Shown in pieces: positions 1 to 12,000 of a DNA stretch of 44,436 nt (the first letter of the stretch is position 1; every line of letters starts with the position of its first letter). The position numbers and the translations under genes are program-made. This DNA comes from a virus. The DNA lies in the IMG/VR virus record IMGVR_UViG_3300023179_000185, positions 1 to 44,436 of that record; one strand, 5' to 3'. The notes beneath the pieces were generated by a model. That model saw only the letters and a list, made by a program, of their open reading frames with translations. It did no database searches and was not told where the DNA came from.

Positions 1-3000
1 GATCCTGAATTGGGTTTTGCATTAAGTTATGATGCTGTACAAGGGTTTATTGGTGACATAAAATTTGTAAATAATTTTGATACTGATACATTTGAATATG
101 TGGGTGACACTGAAGGAAAAGGAACACTAATTCCTACCAATGGTAAAATTAACATTGGCTTCATAAGAAAAAATACCGGATTAGGCGATAATGATCTTGT
201 AAAATTAACTGTATGGTCAACAGTTGGACATTATGAGCTCAAACCAATTACCGGCATGGCTTTTACTCCCACAGTAAACACAAGTACAACAAGAGCACTA
301 GCAGAAGAAATAAATCAAATTTATATAAATTATCTAGGCAGATATCCGACACAAAATGAATTAGATACGGCAGTAGCTAGTCAAATTTTTGGATACAGCG
401 TTCAAGGATCGTTTGCATTATCTACTTTTGAAACTACGATAAAAAATAGTCTTGAAGCTACTAATTATCAACCTTTCATTTATAGAATTGATCCTACCAA
501 ACAGTTACAACATATTTCGCACATTTATGATGGATATACAAGTTATTTTGATATAGACGTTCAACCTAGAAATGTTGGACCTAATCCTGAAGTTGAGCCA
601 AGTTTAAAACTTTTTATTAATAACAAGTTTGTAACACGTTCGCCTAATAGGAATCCTGTTTATGTGTTTCAAAAACTAGGAGTCAGAAATACTATTAAGA
701 TCGATCCTGCCTATCTACAGAAAGGAGACAGGGTAGATATACTGATCGATGGTCCGCAAACAACTATAGGTTACTATCAAATTCCTCAAAATTTGGAATT
801 TAACAGTCATAATGAAGATATTGTTGTATTAACGCATGGACAGGTTCGCAATCATTTAGAAAGAGTAGCTCAAAACATACAAGGACTACTAGGAGAGCCG
901 TTAGGTAGAAGCAACTTGTATCAATTTGACACCAATAATCGCGGCGGGACACTATTACAACATAGTGCTCCTGTTATGTACAGTGCTTTATTTTTAGTCG
1001 ACAATTCTGCTAATCTATTAAGTAGTTTAGATTATGCTCGAAGAGAATACACAAGATTCAAGAATAAATTTTTAGAAGCTGTTATTAATCGCGTTGACAT
1101 AAGCACAGAAAATATACCACAAATATTTGACAGTATTATATACAATTTAAACAAAGACAAAAATCCTAAGGACTTTGCTTTCTTCAATAGTAACATGATA
1201 GCCTATGGATTATCAGGAGATGAGGCTCGTTTTACTGTTTTTAATCCAGCAAATAAAGTATTTGATTTAAAATCAATTGAATTGACAAATTTTACTGCTC
1301 ATCTTGTTTATCTAAACAATTTGTTACTAATCAAAGATTTAGATTATACTTGGAATGGAACAAATGTAACTTTATCGAACAATATCACAATATCAATTGA
1401 TGATCAAATCGTTATTAAAGTTTACAGAGAATTTACAAATAGCTATATACCAGAAACACCTACAAAATTAGGACTTTATCCTAAATTTTTACCATCTAAG
1501 TTTATTGATAATACATTAGGAGACAGTGGTGTTAATGTTATTCAAGGGCATGATGGAAGCATAACTGTTGCTTTTAATGATTACAGAGATGATTTGTTAC
1601 TTGAATTAGAAAAAAGAATTTATAACAATCTGTCTGTTAATTATGATCCTACTAGATTTGATCTAACTGAGATTACTCCAGGAAGATATCGTCGTACTGA
1701 TTATACCCCAGAAGAATTTAATCGTGTAATTAACAGTGAGTTTCTCAAATGGGCAGGCTTTAATCATTTAGAGTATGCTACTAACAGTGATTATATGCCC
1801 AATAACGGGTTCACGTTTAATTATAACAGATGCCAAAACGAATTAGGACGCAATGTTCCTGGTCATTGGAGAGGTATTTACAAATTTTACTATGATACCG
1901 ATAGACCACACACACATCCTTGGGAAATACTCGGACACACTATCAAACCCACCTGGTGGGATACCTATTATTCCTGGACAGAACCAACAAAGCGCAGTGC
2001 ATTGATTATAGCTATTACTGAAGGCTATACTCAAAATCCAGCATTACCGGGGTCCCCGCTATCAAGTCCCTTACACTCGCGGTCTGGATTTAGTAGTATG
2101 ATTCCGGTAGATCCCAGTGGCAATCTTGTAGCTCCTATTAATTTGATGATACGTGCTAATGATTCTTCTACTTTTGGCAGAAATTTTACACTAGGGGATC
2201 ACGGACCAGCTGAAACAGCATGGCGTCGTAGCAGTGAATATCCTTTTGCTTTACAAAGAGCAATGGCTTTGTTAAAACCAGCTAGATATTTTGGACTCAA
2301 TATAGATATCACTCGATACAATAAAAAGTACATAGGCGATAATATTCAATTCGCATTGACCAAAAATTCTAAAAGGCCTAATCCTAGAGATATTGTACTA
2401 AATGGCGAAGAAATCAACGGACAAATACAAATAAGTGCAAGTTACATTAATTGGATTATTGGATATCTAATCAGTGAAGGCATAGAACCTATAACCTATC
2501 TACGCAATAGGTTAGATAAATTAACAGTTAATTTGACTCATAAATTAGGTGGTTTCAGTGATAAGAAATATCTTAATGTTTTTGCTGAACAGTTTGCTCC
2601 TGATAGCAAAGCCCAAAGCATTGTGGTTCCAAACGAAAATTACGAAGTTTATTTAAACAAAAGTGTTCCTGTAGAACGTGCAGTCTACAGTGCGGTAATA
2701 ATTGAAAAAACAAACAATGGGTATAGTGTCACCGGTTATGATAAAAGATATCCCTACTTCACTATTATCCCAAGCGAGCCAGCCGGATCTAGTTATACGA
2801 TAGAAATTTTAACTAAACGTGCAGTTGTTTTTACAGAATTTAGATCAGAGAAAATTGTTATACCATATGGTTACGAGTTTACCGACGATCAACAAATAGT
2901 CGACTTTTTAGTAAGCTACCAAAGATTCTTAATAGCGCAAGGATTTTTGTTTAACAACTATGATCCTATTTTAGAAGTTCCCAAGGATTGGGTTCTTAGT

Positions 3001-6000
3001 GCCAAAGAATTTTTAACTTGGAGTATGCAAGGATGGAAGTCTGGAAATATACTAGTATTGAGTCCTATAATTGATAAGATTGAGTTAGCCAGTAACGAAG
3101 GTTTCGTAGACGAAATTACCAATCAGTTGTATCAGAGTAGAGTGCTTGGTGCAAATTTTAATGCTATCAAAAAAACAGATTTAATGCTATTAAGAGATGA
3201 TAATATTACTACTATCAAAACAGTTAGCGGTCAAACTATAGCACTAGTCGATGTTAATATTATAGAATTTGAACATATTTTAATATTTGATAACATCACT
3301 GTATTCAATGACATGATTTATAATCCTGTTAACGGTAATAGACAGTTTAGAATGAAATTAAATGGTAGTAAAACTAATCAATGGACTGGTTCGCTTGTGC
3401 CTCCGGGATTTGTTTATACTACACCAGAATCTAAAGAATGGGTAGATAATAAACTGTACAATAAAGGCGATATAGTTTCTTATAAAAATAAGTTATATAC
3501 TGCCTCCCAACGTATTGATCCTAGTGAAATTTTTAATTTTAATTACTGGAAAGAATTAGATTCGGTCATTGAGTCCGGAATTACGCCTAATTTTAGTAAC
3601 ATTGTAGATAGATTAAAAGATATCTATAACGTTGATAACTTGCCATTAGATGAAGAATTTGTAAAATTTAGTGGTAGCCTAATAGGATATAGATCTAGGC
3701 CATATTTGACTGATTTAGGATTAAATGAAGTTTCCCAAATTAAATTTTATCAAGGCTTTATTAAAGAAAAAGGTACTTATAGTGCTATCGATAAGTTAGC
3801 TCGAGGTGATTTTGATAATATTAATAATGACATTGAAATCTACGAGGACTGGGGAGCTAGAATTGGTGTATTCGGGGGTATAGATTTAAATCCTGAAATT
3901 TCTCTTTCTATAAGTGAGTCGCTGCCTAATAGAAATCCGCTGGTTTTAGAATTCCTAGAATACGGCAGTCAACCGGCCAATACTGATATAAATCCAATTT
4001 ATCCAAACCAATTGGTAATGCGTCCTTATGACTATGTCAATAAATTATTTTTAAATCGCAATGAAAGTTCGTTATCTAGAGATTCTAGACAGGGATCAAG
4101 TGAAGATCAAGAAAATAAATTAAGATTAACTAAAATTGAATTATTTGGTGATGGAATCATGTGCGGTCAACAGCCCACTGATCTTACAGCATATTCTATT
4201 ACTGCTGTACAAAACTTAGCCTACGATGTTGAGGTTTACGGGCAAAGTAGTTACACTATTAGAACATTGAATCAGCTAAATCAAATGATTTTTGAGCCAG
4301 AGACTATCAACGGCAAATTAATTTTTGATATTGGATCGTTGACAGATATAGAAGATTTAGAATATGAAATAGCCGAATCTACCGGACAGGAAAATCAACT
4401 CAGCGTCAGTACATTGGTCAATACTCCTATTCAAACTCTTATTCCAGGACAACCGTTTTCAATAACAGTGTTTTCGGTGCTGCCAGCCGAGCAACTTACC
4501 ATTGAAATTGAAGCTCCTAATACTCTTGATGCATTACAACAAAATCCTACAGTCACAGAACTGGTATCAAAAGTCACTGCTGTAATTAATAATAAAGGTA
4601 AGGCAGGCATACAATTTAGTGTAACTGGTATAGAGACCACTGAAAAATTGTACTATTCAATTGAAGAATATAACGAAGACGATGATCAAGTATTGGTATC
4701 TACCTATTCGGAATATGGTTTAGCTTGCTTTCCAATGCCTGGGTCGGGAATAAACAATATTAATCGTAATATCAATAGGGTATCATCGCCCCCTGACATT
4801 TTATTGTATGAGTCATTGGAAAATTATGCTGCCACAAGTGTTTTAACACGAAGTGTTGGTGCCAGTATGTCCGAGGATCTTCTAAATGGCGATGGTGCCA
4901 ATGATGAATGGCCTGATCAAATTGAAGCAGATCTTGTATTAATAAATCATGGTTATAATGATGCAAGAAATGATGTTCCGATCGAAACATATAAAAATAA
5001 CTTACGTGAGATTAGAAACAGACTACCTCGCTCTAAAACCATTCTTTGGGTATTACCAACTAGACCTAATATGGATTTGAAAAATGAGAATGCTCTACCA
5101 GATCCTAGAGTTGATTGGAATAGAGACAATCGTTTGGATTTATATATTAATGCTATGCGAGAAGTCGCCATAGCTAACGGTGATTACATAGCAGACACTA
5201 CTAAGATACCAAATTGGAACCAATACTTTTTGATTGATCCTGTTTATCCAACTCAAGAAGGATATAGAGCTCTGATAGACTACGCCATAGCCCCGGCTGT
5301 AAAGAAAGTACTAAAAGATAAAATAAAGAGTACAGAAAAGAGTTACGAAAACGATGTTAAAAGTGCTGGGTATGTAATAGCTGAAGAAGTCGACGAATTG
5401 GTATTTGATATTGCCAATTGGACTGTAACTGCCGATGACCTTGTAAAATATACAAATGGATACAAAATTTGGTTTGCTAAAGATTTCAATGAAGATTGGC
5501 AAGTCTATAGATTATATAAGAATGACGTAGCTATTGTTGGTGCAACTGCCAATCTCGAAAACAAATTTAATTTAATATTTGAAAAAGATCATAGCTACTC
5601 TATAGGCGATCTCATTGTAGTAAGAAATTTTAATGTTTTGATCGATGGATTATACACAATACTTGGCGCAGATAGTAGAACAATTACAGTGCAGGGTACA
5701 GAACAGATAACAAATCTATTACAACAATATGATTTAGAAAGTATAGCTGACAATTTTGATTTTCAAAAACTAAGATTTGAAAATATTGAACAAAGAAATG
5801 CATTGATGCCTAAACATGGTTGGTTATCAACCGACTTTATCTATGTTGATGACAATGGGCTAGGACGTTGGGAAGTTTTTAAAGGTAAGTTAGATAGTTA
5901 TAGTAACATAGAAATATTTGGTGCCGATGTAATATATTCAGGAAAATATGATATCACTGCCACCGACTGTGGTGCAGTAGAAGTAGAAAGAGTAACTATT

Positions 6001-9000
6001 CTTAATACAGTTGGTATAGCAGATCAATTACATTTTAACATTAGTAGTATCGAAGACGCAGAGGATTTGTACTATACAATAGAAGAAGTTACCGACGAAG
6101 ATGTTGAAATTACTACTCAAATTGAAAAATTATTTTATCTATATTTAGATAGAGCCCCGGATAAAGGTACCTACGATTACTATGTAGACCTTGTGCAAAG
6201 AGGCAAAGCTAGTTTAACAGATATTGAACAAGCCATTAAAACCACTCCAGAAGCTATTTTCTTAAGTGCAAGAACAAGAGATTTTGGAAATGTTAGCACT
6301 GTAGTAGAAACCACAGAGCTTATCAGCACACCGATTTACAAATTTGAAACTATTAGAAAAGAAAGAAACTTGGTAGACATTGATAGTGTCAATAATGCCT
6401 ATGTATACAGTAACAAAGAAAAAAGAATACTTGCCAGATTAGATTTATTTGATCCAGCTAAGGGAAGATTATTAGGAACAGCCCAACAGGATTTAGACTA
6501 CACACTCAGTGTTGATCCTGCTGTATATAATAAATCATCGGATGTAAGTCAGAGTATAGGATTCAGTGAAACTTATTTCTGGGGACCGGAATATGTTGGT
6601 CATTACTGGTGGAACATAGACAATTGTAGATATACTTTTTATGAGCACAGCACTGTTGATAAAAGAGGACAAAATTGGGGCAAGCTATTCCCGGGATCTA
6701 CCATTGAAGTTTATGAATGGATAGAAAGTGATGTTATTCCTAGTGTTCATGTTACCCTAGGTAGGGATGGTACTCCATTATATCCCAATGATGTTGGCTA
6801 CAGTGAAAAAGTAGTTGTTGATCCTAGTAGCCTTACATTTAGTAGTCGTTACTATTTTTGGGTAAAGAATCGCAGTGCCAAATCCAATAAGGCTAAAGTA
6901 CACAGTGTAACAGCTTTATCGGATGTTATAGAAAATCCTATCAGTCAAAATATACCATTTATGGCAGCAGTAAAGGATAATGCTGTTGCTTTATTTAACG
7001 TGGGACAATTTCTTAATGGCACAGATACAATGTTGTATCTATCTAGCAAGCGACAGTTAACAGATAATATTGTTCATAGCGATTTCGCACTAATTCAAGA
7101 AGGAAACATAGAAAGTCCGTTACCGGAATATCTTGTTGAAAAGTTAATTGATAGTTTGTCTGGTATTGATCAATTTAATAATATGATACCAGACATGACT
7201 TTGCCTTTCCCTAGACGGTATGGAATAGAAAACTTTCCTAGACAAAGTGCTATTATTGATCAATATAAAGCCAAAGAAAATATAGTTAAGTATGTAAATT
7301 CTGTTTTAATTAGATATCCTTTAACCAGACTTGTAAACAATGGCCAAGGAAATTTATGGGCTCAACAACCAGTTAATACAAGTTGGTATGACGAAGAAGT
7401 TGGAATTTTTTCAGACTTAGAAGATCCAGTCCCAAGGAATAATTTAAGAATTTTGGTAAGAAGCGACGCACGTAATAATTTTTATTGGACTATCTATCAA
7501 GTTGTTAGGATTAAGACCAATCAACTTACATACAGATTTGAATATACTGATTTCGCTAAAGATTATCCACTTATTAGAGCTACTGTATCGGGTATAGACC
7601 CAGTCACTGGTGATAAGACCTATGATTATTATGGTTATACGTTAATACGTAGGCAAGGATTTAAAACAACTAATTATTGGAATTACACAAACTGGTATGC
7701 CAATGGTTTTACCAAAGACACCGTACCTAATTATGTAGTAGGAACTAACCAAGATATCTATAAGTTGAATATTCAAGAAAATGATATAGTCAGAGTTCTT
7801 AACGTATCAACAGAATTTGGTACCCTTGTTGACTACGATATAGATTTTGATCAATACACAAATGCGGAATTATATAAGTATGCCAGCAGCGAAGGACAGA
7901 TGTTAGGAACTCTTGTTGGTATAAATGGGGGAACTATTCAACTCAGTCCCGATCTTTATAAAAAATGGGGTTTCGACAGCGAAAGATTTGATACGTTTGG
8001 GTTTGATTTTGATGTTAACAAAGAATTCAGATACATTCTTAAAGGACTTCAAAATGAGATTTTTGTCAACGAATTAGAAATAGAATGGAATCGTACCTTA
8101 TACTATTTGATTGATCTCATATTAGCAGAACAGAAATATATTGATTGGTTCTTTAAATCTAGTTTTATTAGTATAAATCATAATGTAAATGGCTTAAAGC
8201 AAATTCCCGGTTACGTCAAAGATCGTCAACAAAGTTTCGCAGAATTTATTAACGAAGTAAAACCGTATAGAACAAAAATAAGAGAGTATAAACTTACTTA
8301 CAACGATATAGATGTTAACAGGTTAACTGTGACAGATTTTGATCTGCCAGCAATATGGGACAGTCGTGTTGAGCAATTTAGAAGCCCTAATAATGAATAT
8401 TCACACGACGGTAATTTACTTGCTAGATCGCAGTATCAAGATTGGGTACAAAATCATAAGTATCATATTGGAAATATTGATATAGTAAGTGGTGGGTATA
8501 ATTACAGTGGTATATTTTCAGGTGTAACTGCTCCGCCGTCAATAGTTATAACAAGAAATGACAGCAACATTGGAGCTAATGCTAGTGCACTTGCTCAGGT
8601 AACTGCAATTAGTCCTTTTTCAGTAACAGGTATATCTATTAGAGATATAGGAGGCAATTATACCGCTACACCTAGTCTACACATTATCAACAATGGTGCA
8701 GATCAATTTACAGATTACAGAATAAACAAATATGTAGTTGTGAGCCAAGGTTTATCGGACACCGTGGCCGGTACCACAGGCAATGTAGCCTGGGGTCTTT
8801 ATTCTGTGGATTCGTTAGGCAATCAAAAAGTATTATACAATACCACTGGTAGAAGTTATACACTGCATCGTATTCGCCGTAGCGATGGGCGTGTAGTGTT
8901 ATCTAAAGGATATGATGTTTATGGTACAACTGGTCAAGATAATGAGTTAGCCGACGACCTTAATCGTACTACATCTGACTATATCGTAGTTGTACATACA

Positions 9001-12000
9001 TTTGACGAACCAAAAACCAATCGAACTTCAACTAATTTATTACAAGCCATGTATCGTTGTGGCGCAAGCGGTGAAGTTTATGCTAGCATTGATTTTAAAT
9101 TTAGGTCAGCTTATATATTGGTAGGAATACCTGGGTCCGGGCAAGGTAACGGCATAGAAAATTATTCTGGGTTCGGTGATAACAGCACAAATGCCTATTG
9201 TAGATTAGAGTTTAATTTATACCAAAGCCAATTGATTCCTGTAGAAGCCTATCCTAGGATATATTCAATTGGGTCAAATGTTAGTTTCCCTATAAATCCA
9301 ACTATTAACTCTTTATATCAATTCAAAAATAAATCATGGGTATACAACGGAAATTCCTGGATAGTAGTTAAGAAACCAGTTTCTAGTCTACCTCAAGATC
9401 AAGGTCGCAAAAGTATTGTACTAACTCCCAGGTTAGAAAATACTTTGACGAGAAAAATAAAGTTAACTATTAAATTTGACAGAATAAGGTTTACCAGCAA
9501 TGTAACTAATTGGGCTCCAACTGTAAATTATCCTGTAGATTCGGTTGTTAGTTATTTTAACGCAGAAACACAAAAGTTACATGCATATAGATTCACTGGC
9601 AATATACCTGCTGGTTCAACTGACGATAAATTTCCATTTGGTCAGGTAGTAGAAATTACAGATCACAGTGAATTTGACAATGCCAATGATCGTATTCGTG
9701 CCTTCTATCAAAGTTCTCCGTACAACGAAAATATTCCAAACAACCTTTCAAGACTTGTATCTGGACTAGCTGCACTGCCTTCTGTAACCAGTGAGGATAC
9801 AGACCCAGATACTATCTTAATTGCAGACACATTTGGTTCAAATGCAGGAATCAGTGCAGGTAATATACGGGTAACCGGCGGTACATTTGTTTCTGACGTA
9901 TTAATACGTAGCCCAGAAGAACTGGTACCTGGTAGAGTATTTGAATCCCTAACAGTTGAGATACGGGAAGCTAGCACTATAGACGGATTCAGATTCTTTA
10001 TTGATATTTCAGGAAATGTGTCTGGTACAAGTTACACAACAGCTAGTACGACCACCTTAGCCCAACCAATTTATCTTGCTACCGGTAACATTACAGTTGT
10101 AGATGGAACCAAGCTATCGGCGCCAGCGCCGGTAGTAGTAGGAGGTGTAACAGTAGATGTTATTCCTGGTGTTATATTAGTCAACGGAGAGCGTATTGCT
10201 TATTATTCAAAAGCTGGAAATATACTAACACAGATTCGTAGAGGTTATAAGGGTACTAGTACTCCAGAAACACATCTTGCAGGGTCTAAAGTAGAAGATG
10301 TAAGTTCTGCTCGTACCAGTTCAACATACATGACTGATTATACTCGTCCGGTGCCACCTGCGCCTATAGGATTCTGGAGTATAACTCCAAGAGTAACTAC
10401 AGTAGTAGGTAGAAATCCATACATATTCGATTGGACTGCACCATCTACGGCTCCTGGTAATGTAACAGTAAGTTGGTATGCCGTTGATCCCGGAACCGTT
10501 AATCTATTTGCCAATACAGGAATAACTACAAGTGGAAATCTTGGGTATATTTACAATTTGCCAATTACAGCAACAAGTGGAAATATTAGGATCAATACTC
10601 AGCAAATTTTTGGTTATCCTCAAGAATTCCAGGTGATATTGACAGAAGGAGTTATTACTGCCAATGTTCTCGCTAGATCACTCACAGCCAATATCATAGC
10701 TAATACTACAGTTTCCACGATACCAGCTGTGCAATCATTTACCGCGGGATATTACTATGAAGGAATAAACGCTGATCGTTTTGCAGGTCTATGGTCTATA
10801 CCAAAAACACATACTATGGACAATATAACTGGTTTAGGTAGCGTAAATGTACATGGGCCAACGCCGGGTTTTTATGAGTTAAATTTAAATAATCTTCCTG
10901 TACACAACGAAAAGCAATTTAGTATGATCATGCATTTTGTTGACAGTCTTGATGGAGAAACTTCAAGGATCACATTAGGAAATGTGCTTTATGCAGAATT
11001 TACCAAAGTTTATAATGTTGCTGAATTAAATTATTCGGTTAATCTTTTTGCCAGTAACGTGTTTACTATAGCTGATTACAGTTATGCTCCTTGGGGTAAT
11101 AATAGTACAAAAAATGGTTTTGTAAGATTTGAAACCAGTTGGATAGCGAGTAATTCAAGCTCATTTAGTGCAAACATCTACTTAGGGCATAATCAACCAC
11201 AATCCGATGAGGCCATATATTTCTCGCACGTAAGTCTTAAACTACGTGGTGGCAATGTAGCTATAACACCCACTTTACCAATGCCTACTATTAATTTTGT
11301 AGTTAGCAATATTACATCAATAACTGGTTACACTCTAGTATCAAATACCTATACAAGTTCTAATACAATTACCATACCGACTGGTGTTACAATGGTGCAG
11401 ATAACTGGACGAGGACAGGGCGGAACAGCGGCCAATTTGAGTTGGGAAAATTCCTGGGTAACTGGAGATCCAGAATTTGGTCCTACATTTGCTACTGTTT
11501 CTCCAACGAGTATACATAGCATACCCAGTACTATCATTGAAAATCAAGCACAAAGCCAATATAATAGTTTACCAACTACTCGTGTCACTCAAGGCGCTAA
11601 CGTTCAGTTTACAAATAGAAGTTATATAGGTGGCAGATTAACTCAAACTACTTACGCAGCCAGAGTAAGGTTAAAGCCTGGAGTTGAAAAACTCAAGAGC
11701 GGTACAGGATGGGGATCATCCTATATAACACCACCTAATGAATATCGTACATACTCAGTGTTGTCAACTTTGTATGAAGAATACAGAGGTGGTTCATCGG
11801 GTGATCCAGCAGCTTTTGGTACAATAACGTTGCCGGGCGGTAAAAATGGCACTGTTGCACCACTTACAGTTACTACCGTGCCTGTGCTCCCTGGTTTGAC
11901 ATATCCTATTACTGTACCAACTGGTGGGATAGTTAATGTTCAATACTTACAACCAAATGTAATTACTATAATTGATCCAAATCCGTTGCGTGCTCGAGTA

